28,874 bases of DNA from NCBI GenBank assembly GCA_028276365.1, contig JAPYWL010000012.1, positions 1 to 28,874 on the forward strand, read 5' to 3'. This stretch comes from Deltaproteobacteria bacterium (GTDB taxonomy: Bacteria; DRYD01). Positions 1 through 9,160 of the stretch are shown here, in pieces. Within the stretch, counting starts at the first letter, position 1. Every line of letters starts with the position of its first letter. Under the pieces are notes generated by a model, which did not search any database, was not told the origin of the DNA, and saw only the letters and a program-made list of their open reading frames with translations. A program made the position numbers and the translations under genes.

Positions 1-256
1 GATTATATAATTCAGTTAGTTTATTTTTAAAAAAATTATAATTAATAGGAATATTATCAAAAGAAAGGATTCTAATTTTTATTTTAGATTTAGAATTAAA
101 ATAAGCCTTAGCTACAAATTGATTATCCAAATAAAGATCAACTATCTCACCATCAGTTATATTATCATCAAAAGATTTAATATCCTCACTAAATCCCCAT
201 AAATACCCTACTTTTAATTTTTGATAAAATTTAGGTTTTATTTTTATTTTTTTCAT
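1..256 (-). CDS. RlmI-like 23S rRNA cytosine methyltransferase, N-terminal part
   Basis: Partial gene: it starts at an ATG at 256 on the minus strand and runs off the left edge, leaving about 85 residues. The start is preceded by a GAAAGGAT Shine-Dalgarno-like site. The visible part reads like the N-terminal PUA domain of the RlmI/YccW family of SAM-dependent 23S rRNA m5C methyltransferases: a Gly-Tyr-Leu-Trp-Gly-Phe stretch in the place of the family's HPWVF/WIY segment, then GEIVDLY, then a KAYFNSKSKIKIRILSF segment matching the family's 'GxYNPxSxIxxRILT' pattern. The catalytic methyltransferase domain would lie outside the window. It begins 47 bases after the nucleotide-sugar dehydrogenase on the same strand and is probably co-transcribed with it. 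The family is inferred only from the PUA-like part, so another PUA protein cannot be excluded. Confidence 0.7.
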   Translation of the reverse strand, partial: MKKIKIKPKFYQKLKVGYLWGFSEDIKSFDDNITDGEIVDLYLDNQFVAKAYFNSKSKIKIRILSFDNIPINYNFFKNKLTELYN

Positions 257-303
257 TTTTTATCCTTTCAAATTTAATTTACTATTTATTAAAAAATTTT
301 ATT

Positions 304-1605
304 TCAAGCTTTAAAAACATTAGGATAATTCTTTTTAATTAAGTTTCTTGTATCTATTACTAAATTAGAGTTTTTAGCTATAAAATCCGGATCATATACA
401 CTATGATCAGTTATAATTATCACAACATCGTATTTTTTTAAATTTTGTTCAGTTAATTCTACTGATTCCTTTAAAATATTGTATTTTCTGAACTTAGGTG
501 ATTTAGGGATATAAGGATCATTATAATCTACAATACAATTATAATTATTTTCTAAGATATCTATTACTTTAAGAGCAGGAGACTCTCTAGCATCATCTAC
601 ATCCTTTTTATAAGCTAATCCTAATATTAATACTTTTGAATTAAAAATAGATTTATTAAACTTGTTCAAAATTTCTATTGTTTTATTAATAACGTAATAA
701 GGCATATAAGCATTAATTTCTCCGGCTAATTCAATAAATTTTGTATTAATATCATATTCTTTAGCTTTCCAAGTTAAATAGAAAGGGTCAATAGGGATAC
801 AATGTCCCCCTAATCCTGGGCCAGGATAAAAAGCTTGAAATCCAAATGGTTTAGTTCTAGCTGCTTGAATAACTTCCCAAATATCTATCCCCATTCTATC
901 AAACACCATTTTTAATTCATTAACCAGTGCAATATTAACAGATCTATAGATATTTTCTAATAATTTAGCAGCTTCTGCTACCTTAGGTGAAGATACTTCT
1001 ACAACTTCATCCACAACTAAACTATATAACTTTGATATCAAAATCAAAGATTCCCTATTTATCCCACTTACTATCTTAGGAACTTGCCTAAAAGTAAATT
1101 GTTTATTACCTGGATCTTCTCTTTCTGGTGAAAAACCTAAGTAAAAATCAACCCCAGCTTTTAAACCGCTTGTTTCTAAAATATTTTTTAAATCAATTTC
1201 AGTAGTTAAAGGATAGGTAGTAGATTCTAAAATTACCACTTGATTTCTTCTTAAGTATTTAGAAATTACTTTAGCAGTATTAAAAACATATGACATATCA
1301 GGGTTCCTATATTTATCCAAAGGAGTAGGAACACAAATTATAATAAAATCTACTTCTTTAAGCAAACTAAAATCATCAGTAGCTCTAAAATAATTACTAA
1401 TCTCTTGAATAGTTAAATCACTTATATATTTTATATAGCTTTTTTTATTATTAAGTAATTCTACTTTAGATTTATCGATATCAAATCCAATAACTTTTAT
1501 ATTATTTTGACAAAAATTAATAGCTAAAGGTAGTCCAACATACCCTAATCCAATAATTCCTACAATTATTTCTTTGTTTTCTATTTTTTTTAATAATTCC
1601 TTCAT
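304..1605 (-). CDS. wbpA: UDP-N-acetylglucosamine 6-dehydrogenase-type nucleotide-sugar dehydrogenase
   Basis: Predicted NAD-dependent oxidation of a UDP-HexNAc to the uronic acid, for surface polysaccharide. The protein has 433 residues, normal for the UDP-glucose/GDP-mannose dehydrogenase family. Visible landmarks: Rossmann motif GLGYVG (19-24), CVPTPLDKYRNPD (91-103), ESTTYPLTTE (127-136, usually STTYPGTTE), FSPEREDPGN (158-167), the AAKLLENIYRSVNIALVNEL helix (212-231) and GGHCIPIDPFYL with catalytic Cys269. SPEREDPGN and GGHCIPIDPFYL favour the WbpA/UDP-GlcNAc group over UDP-glucose dehydrogenases, but substrate is inferred. The ATG at 1605 follows a GAGGGTG site. It sits 38 bases downstream of leuC and just upstream of an rRNA methyltransferase, so no polysaccharide cluster is visible here. 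Confidence 0.88.
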   Translation of the reverse strand: MKELLKKIENKEIIVGIIGLGYVGLPLAINFCQNNIKVIGFDIDKSKVELLNNKKSYIKYISDLTIQEISNYFRATDDFSLLKEVDFIIICVPTPLDKYRNPDMSYVFNTAKVISKYLRRNQVVILESTTYPLTTEIDLKNILETSGLKAGVDFYLGFSPEREDPGNKQFTFRQVPKIVSGINRESLILISKLYSLVVDEVVEVSSPKVAEAAKLLENIYRSVNIALVNELKMVFDRMGIDIWEVIQAARTKPFGFQAFYPGPGLGGHCIPIDPFYLTWKAKEYDINTKFIELAGEINAYMPYYVINKTIEILNKFNKSIFNSKVLILGLAYKKDVDDARESPALKVIDILENNYNCIVDYNDPYIPKSPKFRKYNILKESVELTEQNLKKYDVVIIITDHSVYDPDFIAKNSNLVIDTRNLIKKNYPNVFKA

Positions 1606-1643
1606 AATGATACACCCTCACGCAATGAAAAAATAAAGATAGA

Positions 1644-3044
1644 TTAATTAGATAGTAGTTCGCGATAATCTACAAAATGTCCATATATAGCAGCAGCAGC
1701 AGCCATAGCAGGACTAACTAAATGGGTTCTTCCTCCTTTACCTTGCCTATTTTCATAGTTCCTATTAGAAGTAGAAGCAGATCTTTTACCAGGTTCTAAT
1801 ACATCAGGATTCATCCCTAAACACATAGAACACCCACTTTCTCGCCATTCAAACCCTGCTTCCTTAAATATTTTATCTAATCCCTCTTTCTCTGCCAATA
1901 ACTTAACTTGAGTAGAACCAGGTACAACCATAGCCCTAACATGTTTATTTACTTTCCTTCCTTTAACTATTTCAGCTGCTACCCTTAAATCTTCAATTCT
2001 TGCATTAGTACAAGATCCAATAAATACCCTATCTACTTTTATATCAGTTATTTTAGTCCCAGGCTGTAACCCCATATACTCTAATGCTTTAATAGCAGCT
2101 TTCCTTTGAACTTCATCCTCAAAATCATTAGGATCAGGTACCTTGGAATTTACACTTACTACTTGAGAAGGATTCGTACCCCAAGTTACCTGAGGTTCCA
2201 AATTAGTAATATCTATTTTTATAGTTTTATCATACTTAGCATTCTCATCGGTTTTTAGGGATTGCCAATAACTTAAAGCTTTTTCCCATTCCTTACCTTT
2301 AGGAGCAAAAGGCTTATTTTCTAAATATTTAAATGTTATATCATCAGGTGCAATTAACCCTGCTCTAGCACCCGCTTCTATACTCATATTACTTATAGTT
2401 AATCTACCTTCTATACTTAATTCTTTTATAACATTTCCTGTGTATTCAACAACATATCCACTTCCTCCATTTGTCCCTATCTTTCCTATAATATACAGAA
2501 TAATATCCTTAGGGTATAAGAATTTAGGTAATTTCCCTGTTATTTTTATTTCCATAGTTTTAGGTTTTCTTAATTTTATAGTTTGAGTAGCTAATACTAA
2601 TTCTACCTCAGACGTTCCAATCCCAAAAGCTAAAGCCCCTAAAGCTCCATGAGTAGATGTATGAGAATCACCACATACTATTACCATCCCAGGTTGAGTT
2701 AGTCCTAATTCAGGAGCTATAACATGTACTATTCCTTGATATATACTATCTATTCCGAAAAATAAAATATTATTTTCCTTACAATTTTTTTCCAAGGTTT
2801 CTATTTGTTTTTTAGCTATAGGGTCTTCTATTGGTAAATGCTTTGGAGTAGTAGGCACATTATGATCACAAGTAGCAACAGTTAAATCCGGTCTTCTAAC
2901 TCTCCTGTTTTTTAGCTTTAGATTTTCAAAAGCTTGTGGGGAAGTAACTTCATGAATTAAATGTAAATCAACATACAAGCCATAAAATCCGTCTATTTCA
3001 TAAACCACATGATTATCCCATATTTTTTCAAATAACGTCTTCAT
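1644..3044 (-). CDS. leuC: 3-isopropylmalate dehydratase large subunit
   Basis: Isomerises 2-isopropylmalate to 3-isopropylmalate in leucine biosynthesis, together with the small subunit LeuD, using a [4Fe-4S] cluster. The protein is 466 residues, exactly the usual bacterial LeuC length, and matches from end to end: [12 protein letters not shown] (31-42), ATCDHNVPT (57-65), [20 protein letters not shown] (124-143), [14 protein letters not shown] (285-298) and the [29 protein letters not shown] end. The three cluster ligands are Cys345 (GSCTN), Cys405 and Cys408 (CSMC). The bacterial-type 460-residue form argues against homoaconitase or archaeal-type IPMI. The ATG at 3044 follows an AAGGGGGAT site. 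No leuD or other leu gene is in the window; the next gene downstream is a sugar dehydrogenase. Confidence 0.95.
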   Translation of the reverse strand: MKTLFEKIWDNHVVYEIDGFYGLYVDLHLIHEVTSPQAFENLKLKNRRVRRPDLTVATCDHNVPTTPKHLPIEDPIAKKQIETLEKNCKENNILFFGIDSIYQGIVHVIAPELGLTQPGMVIVCGDSHTSTHGALGALAFGIGTSEVELVLATQTIKLRKPKTMEIKITGKLPKFLYPKDIILYIIGKIGTNGGSGYVVEYTGNVIKELSIEGRLTISNMSIEAGARAGLIAPDDITFKYLENKPFAPKGKEWEKALSYWQSLKTDENAKYDKTIKIDITNLEPQVTWGTNPSQVVSVNSKVPDPNDFEDEVQRKAAIKALEYMGLQPGTKITDIKVDRVFIGSCTNARIEDLRVAAEIVKGRKVNKHVRAMVVPGSTQVKLLAEKEGLDKIFKEAGFEWRESGCSMCLGMNPDVLEPGKRSASTSNRNYENRQGKGGRTHLVSPAMAAAAAIYGHFVDYRELLSN

Positions 3045-3229
3045 TAGTTATCCCCCTTAATATAAAGTACTTTTAAACCTATAAAAGAATTAGTTTGTAA
3101 AAATTATTTTCTAAAATAAGAATTATGTTTTATCTTAATTTATCCTCTAAAAAAAATAAGTAAATTAAAAAAAACAAGTAAATAAAGAGGGTATCTTAAA
3201 TAATAATTCAAAATAAATATTAAAGAATT

Positions 3230-4912
3230 ATGGATTTAATAAAGGAAACAATTATAAATGCTCCAAATCTACCAGGGGTTTATTTTTTTCTTGATAATAA
3301 GAATAATATAATCTATATAGGTAAAGCTAAAAATTTAAAGCAAAGATTATTACAGCACTTAAATCAATCGAAAGACATCTTAAAAAATACATATAAAATA
3401 GAATATAAAGTATTAAATTCAGAATTAGAAGCCCTAATAACTGAAGCTATATTAATTTATAAACATAAACCGTTTTATAACATTAAATTTAAATACCAAA
3501 AACCTCTAAAGTATATAGTTTTAGTTAATAAAGATGGATATCCTTATTTTGATATTACATCTAATTTAAATCCAGATATATCCTTTTTTATTGGACCATA
3601 TCAATATATATATAATTTTGATTACCTAAAAAAAACCTTAGGTAATTTATTTGGAATAAGGCTTTGTAAATATGACTTTAAGAAATACAAGCCCAATTTA
3701 TGTATGTACTATTACTCTAGCTATTGTAGTGGAATTTGCCAAAATAAAATAAATCAACAAGAATATCTAAAAAATTTAGAATTAGCTATTAAATTTCTAA
3801 TTAAAGACAGAAATACAATTGAAAACTACATAAAAGAACTTTATAATCAGTTAGAAATACTTAAAGAAAACTTAGAATATGAAAAAGCTATTATTATAAG
3901 AAACAAAATAAGAACTTTAGAAAAGTATATTTCAAATTATTTAGAAGATACTGAAAAATATTATATATATTTTTCAGATTTCTTGGATAATTCTATTTTT
4001 ATTGCTGTTTCAAAAATATATTCTAATGAACTAACTAATATTTTAAAAAATACATTTATTTTTCAATTAGAAAATATAAAAGAATTACCCAAAGAGCAAA
4101 TACTTTTAAATACTATCTTAGAATATATTCCCAACACCAATACCCCTAAAGAAATAAAAACTAATTTTTATAATAATTCATTAAGTGAATTATCTGAATT
4201 TATAAAAAATGTAAATAATAATCAATTCAAAGATATTAGCCCTAATTTAATACTTAAATTAAGTAATATAAAATTAGTGTTAATAGATTATGAAAAAGAT
4301 AAGGAAATAATCGAATATTTAGAAAATTTAATAAAAAATACATACTTAAGAAACCAAAGATTTAATAAAGAAAATATAATAAAGAAGTTAGCAAGTATTT
4401 TAGAAGTAAAGTCAATAAATAGGATAGAATGCGTAGATGTAAGCCATTTTTATGGAGAAAATGTATATGGTGCTCTAATTGTATTTGAAAAAGATAGATT
4501 AAAAAAAGATAAGTATAGAATATTTAAGTTACATAATAAATTTGATGATATATCTAATATAAAGGAATTACTAACAAGAAGAATTAAATATCTAACTAAC
4601 TTTGAGAACTATAAAGATAAAAGTTTAAATTTATTTCCACAGGTTATACTAATAGATGGAGGTAAATCGCAATTAAAAGCTGCTTATGAAATCTTAAAAA
4701 ATTATCCTCAATTATTATCAATAAAATTAATATCAATAGTTAAGCCTGAAGATGAAATCTTATATTTAGATATATCAGATAAAAAAACTAAAATAATTAA
4801 ACTAGATTTAAAGGATATAGAGGTATGGAATTTTTTAAGGATGTTAAGAGATGAAGCTCATAATTACGCTAACGCTAAAAGAATTAAATACACAAAATTA
4901 TTTGCCTTATAA
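3230..4912 (+). CDS. uvrC: Excinuclease ABC subunit C, short C-terminus
   Basis: Endonuclease of nucleotide excision repair that makes both incisions with UvrB. Order of domains: GIY-YIG nuclease (about 12-90; GVY 16-18, YIG 29-31, Tyr29, Arg39, Glu72), a Cys cluster (Cys146, 158, 166, 170; spacing 12-8-4, the same as in E. coli UvrC, which has been reported to carry a [4Fe-4S] cluster), UVR helix pair for UvrB contact (about 199-234), and RNase H-like nuclease with Asp403 (VDVSH), Asp476 (IDGGKSQLKAA) and His544 (RDEAHN). The catalytic triads are complete. The protein stops 16 residues after His544 at 560, so the usual tandem helix-hairpin-helix DNA-binding end (about 60 residues) is missing; the DNA after the stop does not encode it in any frame. 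The ATG start has only a weak Shine-Dalgarno site. It is divergent from leuC across 185 bases. Confidence 0.93.
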   Translation: MDLIKETIINAPNLPGVYFFLDNKNNIIYIGKAKNLKQRLLQHLNQSKDILKNTYKIEYKVLNSELEALITEAILIYKHKPFYNIKFKYQKPLKYIVLVNKDGYPYFDITSNLNPDISFFIGPYQYIYNFDYLKKTLGNLFGIRLCKYDFKKYKPNLCMYYYSSYCSGICQNKINQQEYLKNLELAIKFLIKDRNTIENYIKELYNQLEILKENLEYEKAIIIRNKIRTLEKYISNYLEDTEKYYIYFSDFLDNSIFIAVSKIYSNELTNILKNTFIFQLENIKELPKEQILLNTILEYIPNTNTPKEIKTNFYNNSLSELSEFIKNVNNNQFKDISPNLILKLSNIKLVLIDYEKDKEIIEYLENLIKNTYLRNQRFNKENIIKKLASILEVKSINRIECVDVSHFYGENVYGALIVFEKDRLKKDKYRIFKLHNKFDDISNIKELLTRRIKYLTNFENYKDKSLNLFPQVILIDGGKSQLKAAYEILKNYPQLLSIKLISIVKPEDEILYLDISDKKTKIIKLDLKDIEVWNFLRMLRDEAHNYANAKRIKYTKLFAL

Positions 4913-5039
4913 CTAATTATTAATATTAATTTTAATTTTTAATAAATAAAAAAAAATATTGAATATACTTTAGGTAAAATAGGAGGAAAAATAAAAAAAA
5001 TGTAGAAGATAATAAATAGTTATAGGATTAAGGAATAGA

Positions 5040-5124
5040 GGGCAGGTGGCCGAGCGGTCAAAGGCATGGGACTGTAAATCCCACGGGCGAGAGCCCTTCA
5101 GTGGTTCAAATCCACTCCTGCCCA
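5040..5124 (+). tRNA. tRNA-Tyr (GTA)
   Basis: An 85-base class II tRNA. The acceptor stem GGGCAGG (5040-5046) pairs with CCTGCCC (5117-5123), with A as discriminator. The anticodon loop CTGTAAA gives anticodon GTA (Tyr). There is a long variable arm with the hairpin CGGGCGAGAGCCC, and the T arm AGTGG-TTCAAAT-CCACT. The 3' CCA is not encoded (the gene is followed by TTCTCA). It is a single isolated tRNA gene. Its cognate synthetase, tyrS, lies further right in the window at 22266. Confidence 0.97.
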
Positions 5125-5211
5125 TTCTCATAATCTTATTAAAAATTCTAAAAAATTGAAAATCTAAAAGATTTATGAAAGTTTATTAAAACTAAAAGTG
5201 AGTGGTAGATT

Positions 5212-5754
5212 TTGCTTAAAGGTCAAAAAATATTTTTGCTACCTATAGAGCGACATGATATAATTACTCTAAATGAATGGATCAAAAAAGGTTTAGATTT
5301 CTCTCTTATTTCTCCTTCCTCTTTATTTACTCTTAATTTAGATGAACTTGAAAATTGGTATAACTCACTTATATATAATCCCAAAATTAGGGTATTTGTT
5401 ATAAGAAATATAGAACATAAAACCCCTATAGGTTTAATTGAACTTAATAATATAGACTGGAAAAATAGAAATGCAGAAATAGGTATATTTATTGCTTATG
5501 AAAACTTAAGAAACAAAGGGTTTGGAAGTGATACTCTTGAAGTTATTATAAACTATTCTTTTAATGAACTTAATTTATTTAAATTATACGCTAAGATAGT
5601 AGAAGATAATTACCCTTCTATCAAACTCTTTGAAAAATTTAATTTTAAAAAAGAAGCAGTATTAAGAAAAAATATATTTAAAAATAATAATTACATTGAT
5701 TTACTTATTTATGGCTTATTAAAAGAAGAATTCACTTTAAATAACAATAAGTAA
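5212..5754 (+). CDS. GNAT-family N-acetyltransferase (RimJ/RimL-like)
   Basis: Acetyl-CoA-dependent N-acetyltransferase of unknown substrate, 180 residues, typical of the RimJ/RimL/SpeG-like group. The N-terminus LKGQKIFLLPIERHD matches the family opening. A central strand IGLIELNNIDWKNRNAEIGIFI (about 72-94) is followed by the acetyl-CoA loop ENLRNKGFGSDTL (about 97-109), which fits the R/Q-x-x-G-x-G/A pattern as RNKGFG, and the C-terminal LYAKIVEDNYPSIKLFEKFNFKKE segment that marks the fold. The only in-frame start is TTG at 5212 with a weak GAGTGG site, so the start is moderately certain. Five bases separate its stop from the FtsB-like gene, suggesting translational coupling. Substrate could be a protein N-terminus, a polyamine or a small molecule. 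Confidence 0.85.
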   Translation: MLKGQKIFLLPIERHDIITLNEWIKKGLDFSLISPSSLFTLNLDELENWYNSLIYNPKIRVFVIRNIEHKTPIGLIELNNIDWKNRNAEIGIFIAYENLRNKGFGSDTLEVIINYSFNELNLFKLYAKIVEDNYPSIKLFEKFNFKKEAVLRKNIFKNNNYIDLLIYGLLKEEFTLNNNK

Positions 5755-5759
5755 TAAAT

Positions 5760-6023
5760 ATGAAAGCTAAGTTATTAGTTATAGGTAATTTTATTTTCTT
5801 TTTATTAACTTCATTTTTAATTTATAAAGAAATTGAAAAAATTAAAATTTTAAACCAAAAAATAATTAATATAAAAAAAGAAATAGAAAATATAAAAGTT
5901 GATTTAAATTTAGTTTTAGCTCAAACTAGTTTATACAAGAATCCCGAATATCTAAAAAGAATATTATTAAAAAATTATCTTATGAATAATAAAGAGTTTA
6001 TAGTAATTATAAAAATGTATTAA
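5760..6023 (+). CDS. FtsB/DivIC-like septum-formation initiator protein
   Basis: Small 87-residue bitopic membrane protein: short basic N-terminus, one membrane helix (about 4-22), then a charged heptad-like coiled coil (about 23-58), then NPEYLKRILLKNYLM (61-75), which resembles the 'DPEYIEKiAReelGm' segment after the coiled coil in FtsB/DivIC proteins. Known members link FtsQ/DivIB and FtsL in the divisome. The size, topology and this segment support the call; similarity is otherwise weak, and any short TM-plus-coiled-coil protein could look alike. The gene follows the acetyltransferase gene by 5 bases, and its ATG has no clear Shine-Dalgarno site, which suits coupled translation. Confidence 0.55.
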   Translation: MKAKLLVIGNFIFFLLTSFLIYKEIEKIKILNQKIINIKKEIENIKVDLNLVLAQTSLYKNPEYLKRILLKNYLMNNKEFIVIIKMY

Positions 6024-6079
6024 ATTTTGGGATTTTTATATTTAGTATTTTTTAGAAGTAGTAAAGGAGGGAAGATTAT

Positions 6080-6247
6080 ATGTCTAAAAAAGATAATAAA
6101 AAAGTAAATGTAAACAAAAATAATAATAATACAGAAGAAAAAAACGATAAAGATAAGGAATTTGAAAAAAAATTAAAGAAATTTTTAAGAGATAGTGCTC
6201 AAAATATAGCTCAACAAAGAAAGAATATTGAAAGAAAGCAAAAATAA
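6080..6247 (+). CDS. Small basic, Lys/Asn-rich hypothetical protein (55 aa)
   Basis: A short reading frame from ATG 6080 to TAA 6247. It is supported mainly by a strong Shine-Dalgarno site (AAAGGAGGG at 6063-6071, about 8 bases before the ATG) and by its place in a co-directional run between the FtsB-like gene and ileS. The product starts with MSKKDNKKVN, has a disordered Lys/Asn/Glu-rich first half, and then one predicted amphipathic basic helix (FEKKLKKFLRDSAQNIAQQR and on, residues 28-55). No membrane segment and no cysteine. I recognise no family. The helix could bind RNA, ribosomes or a protein partner, but nothing in the sequence decides this. Confidence 0.6.
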   Translation: MSKKDNKKVNVNKNNNNTEEKNDKDKEFEKKLKKFLRDSAQNIAQQRKNIERKQK

Positions 6248-6352
6248 ACTAACATTATTATTATTAAAAATATAATTTTATCTATTAGAAATTTATTTTT
6301 TGTTAAAAAAACTGAGCTTTCTTTGGAATTAATAGTAGGAGGAGTAATTCCT

Positions 6353-9160
6353 ATGGATTTATCTAAAACTGTTAATTTACCTTATACTGAATTTGAAATG
6401 AAAGCAAACTTACCTTTTAATGAACCTAACATTATTGAATTTTGGAAAGAAAATAGAATATATTATAAAGCATTAAGTAAGAACAAAAACAATAATAAGG
6501 TTTTTGTGTTACATGATGGACCTCCATATTCTAATGGTAAAATTCATTTAGGACATGCTTTAAATAAAATATTAAAAGATATAATAGTAAAGTATAAAAC
6601 ATTAAAAGGGTATTATTGTCCGTTTATACCTGGCTGGGATACCCATGGGCTACCTAATGAAAAAGCAGCTATAGACACTTTTAAAATAGATAGAAAAAAA
6701 GTACACCCTAATTATATAAGAGAAAAATCTAAAGAAATAGCTATAAATTTCTCAGAAATTCAAAAAGAACAATTTATAAGATTAGGGATTTTTGCAGATT
6801 GGGATAATCCTTATTTAACTTTAAATCCATCTTATGAAGCAATTATTATCAAATCTTTTGGGGATCTATATGAAAATGGGTATATTTATAGAGATTTAAA
6901 GCCTGTTTATTGGTGTTATGAATGTGAGACTTCATTAGCAGAAGCTGAAATAGAATACAAAAATAAAATATCCCCATCTATTGTTGTAGCTTTTAAATTA
7001 CTAAATCAAACATTTATTAACAAATATAATTTAAGTGACGTTTATGTATTAATATGGACCACTACACCTTGGACATTACCTGCTAATGTAGCTTTGGCTT
7101 TTAAACCCGATTCACATTATATTATTATTAATTACAATGATAAAAATTATATAGTATCTAAGGAAGCTTTATTTAATTCTTGGCAGTTAGAATTTATAAG
7201 AAAAAGTGAATATAAAATAATAACTGAATTTAATTCAAATGAATTAAATAATTTAAAAGCTAAACACCCATTTTTAGATAAGGAATCCATATTATTGCCT
7301 GCTGAATATGTAGATATTTCAGATGGTACAGGTATTGTTCATACAGCCCCTGGGCATGGCTTAGAGGATTATTTAACCGGAAAAAAATTTAATCTTGAAA
7401 TTATCTCTCCTATTGATTCAGAAGGTAAATTTACTGAAGAAATAGAATTCCTTAAATCCATTCATATTAATCAAGCTAACGATATAATAATTAAAGTAAT
7501 AGAAGAGAATGGATTACTATTAAATAAGAGTAATTATGAGCATAGTTATCCCCATTGTTGGAGATGTAAAACCCCAGTAATTTTTAGGGCTACTTATCAA
7601 TGGTTTTTAGATGTCCAAAAAATGAAAGATAAATTAGTTAATGAAGTCAATAAAGTTAAGTGGTATCCAGAATGGGGATTAATAAGAATGCTAAATATGT
7701 TAGAAAACAGACCTGATTGGTGTTTATCAAGACAAAGAGTTTGGGGAGTCCCAATACCTGTTTTATATTGTAATAGCTGTAAAAAACCTAATGTTAATAA
7801 AGAATTGGTTTATCATATTGCAGAGATAATATCTAAAGAAGGAAGTGATTCTTGGTTTAAAAATGACTCAAAATATTTCAAACCTGAAGGCTATAAATGT
7901 ATATATTGTGGAAATACTGAATTCACAAAAGAAGAAGATATATTTGATGTATGGTATGAATCTGCCGTTAGTCATATTAAAGTTTTATATAATGATTTAA
8001 AGCTTCATCCAGCCGATTTATATTTAGAGGGAGCAGATCAATATAGAGGTTGGTTTCAAGTTTCTCTTATTACAAGTGTAGGAATCTTAAATAAAGCTCC
8101 TTATAAATCAGTATTAACTCATGGTTGGGTATTAGACGAATTAGGTAGAGCTATGCATAAGTCTTTAGGTAATGTTATAGATCCTATGGAAATAGTAGAA
8201 GAATATGGTGCAGATATCCTAAGGTTATTTTTTGCTACTACTGAATACACTAATGATATTAAAATCTCTAAAAAAGCCTTAAATAACATATCAGAAATAT
8301 ATAAAAAAATAAGAAATACTATCAGATTTATATTAGGAAATTTAAATGATTTTGATATTAATGAATTTTATATAAAAATAGACGATCTACCTTTATTAGA
8401 AAAATATATTATCCATAAATTTAAAGAACTTTTAAATGAAATAGAACAATTTATAGAGAAATTTGAATTTCACAGGTATGTTAACTCTATATATGATTTT
8501 ATTGTTCATGAGTTAAGTTCATTATATTTAGATATTAGAAAAGATGTATTATATACCTATGCTAAGAACTCATTTGAAAGAAGATCTTGTCAATTTGTAT
8601 TATATAATATCCTAAAAGCTTTACTAATAATATTATTCCCTATATTATCATTCACTTGTGAGCAAGCTTATAAACATTTAAAAAATGCTAATTTCATCAG
8701 CTGTTATTTAGAGAATTATCCAGATTTTAGTGATTTTAATTTTAATTTAGATGAAATAAATACAGTTGAAAATATGATTAATTTCTACAAATCTTCTTTA
8801 CCTATTTTTGAAGATCTAAAAAATCAAGGTAAATTTAAAACAATAAATGAAACAATATTAAAAATATACTCTCCAGATAATTCACTACTAAATTATTTAC
8901 AAAGTAATTTTAAATTAATTAAAGAAATCTTTAGAACAGCTGACATTGAATTTATTAGTACAAATTATAATTTAGAAAATAAAGAAATTAACTTTAATTT
9001 TAATAATAGGAATATAAATTTATTTATAGATTTTGAGAAATCAAATTATTTAAAATGTGAAAGATGTTGGAATTATTATAAGGAATTAAAACAAATAGAA
9101 AATTATAAAGTTTGTAATAGATGTTTTGAAATTCTTAAAAATGTTGGAATTATTCTATAG
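6353..9160 (+). CDS. ileS: Isoleucyl-tRNA synthetase
   Basis: Charges tRNA-Ile; about 935 residues, normal for the bacterial type. In order: Rossmann catalytic core with HIGH motif HLGH (65-68) after DGPPYSNGKI, WCYECETSLAEAEIEY, the CP1 editing domain (WTTTPWTLPANVAL and GTGIVHTAPGHGLEDY), NRPDWCLSRQRVWGVPIPV, a CNSC/CIYC cysteine pair, DVWYESAVSH, the KMSKS-loop region GRAMHKSLGN (about 598-606), the anticodon-binding helices, and a C-terminal zinc finger Cys902/905/921/924. The lysine and serine of KMSKS are kept but the loop reads AMHKS. I chose ATG 6353 because GGAGG (6338-6342) sits 10 bases before it; the in-frame TTG at 6323 lies upstream of that site. No T-box motif is visible in the leader. 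Confidence 0.96.
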   Translation: MDLSKTVNLPYTEFEMKANLPFNEPNIIEFWKENRIYYKALSKNKNNNKVFVLHDGPPYSNGKIHLGHALNKILKDIIVKYKTLKGYYCPFIPGWDTHGLPNEKAAIDTFKIDRKKVHPNYIREKSKEIAINFSEIQKEQFIRLGIFADWDNPYLTLNPSYEAIIIKSFGDLYENGYIYRDLKPVYWCYECETSLAEAEIEYKNKISPSIVVAFKLLNQTFINKYNLSDVYVLIWTTTPWTLPANVALAFKPDSHYIIINYNDKNYIVSKEALFNSWQLEFIRKSEYKIITEFNSNELNNLKAKHPFLDKESILLPAEYVDISDGTGIVHTAPGHGLEDYLTGKKFNLEIISPIDSEGKFTEEIEFLKSIHINQANDIIIKVIEENGLLLNKSNYEHSYPHCWRCKTPVIFRATYQWFLDVQKMKDKLVNEVNKVKWYPEWGLIRMLNMLENRPDWCLSRQRVWGVPIPVLYCNSCKKPNVNKELVYHIAEIISKEGSDSWFKNDSKYFKPEGYKCIYCGNTEFTKEEDIFDVWYESAVSHIKVLYNDLKLHPADLYLEGADQYRGWFQVSLITSVGILNKAPYKSVLTHGWVLDELGRAMHKSLGNVIDPMEIVEEYGADILRLFFATTEYTNDIKISKKALNNISEIYKKIRNTIRFILGNLNDFDINEFYIKIDDLPLLEKYIIHKFKELLNEIEQFIEKFEFHRYVNSIYDFIVHELSSLYLDIRKDVLYTYAKNSFERRSCQFVLYNILKALLIILFPILSFTCEQAYKHLKNANFISCYLENYPDFSDFNFNLDEINTVENMINFYKSSLPIFEDLKNQGKFKTINETILKIYSPDNSLLNYLQSNFKLIKEIFRTADIEFISTNYNLENKEINFNFNNRNINLFIDFEKSNYLKCERCWNYYKELKQIENYKVCNRCFEILKNVGIIL

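Noticed and set aside
3045-3229. Imperfect repeat AAATAAGTAAATTAAA / AAACAAGTAAATAAAG in the leuC-uvrC divergent gap as an operator
   Set aside because: It is low-complexity A-rich sequence, and similar pieces arise by chance here; no symmetry or promoter alignment supports it.
6248-6352. T-box riboswitch ahead of ileS, or one ahead of tyrS
   Set aside because: No GGTGG/TGGNACCGCG-like T-box core and no long structured leader; both leaders are short and A/T-rich.
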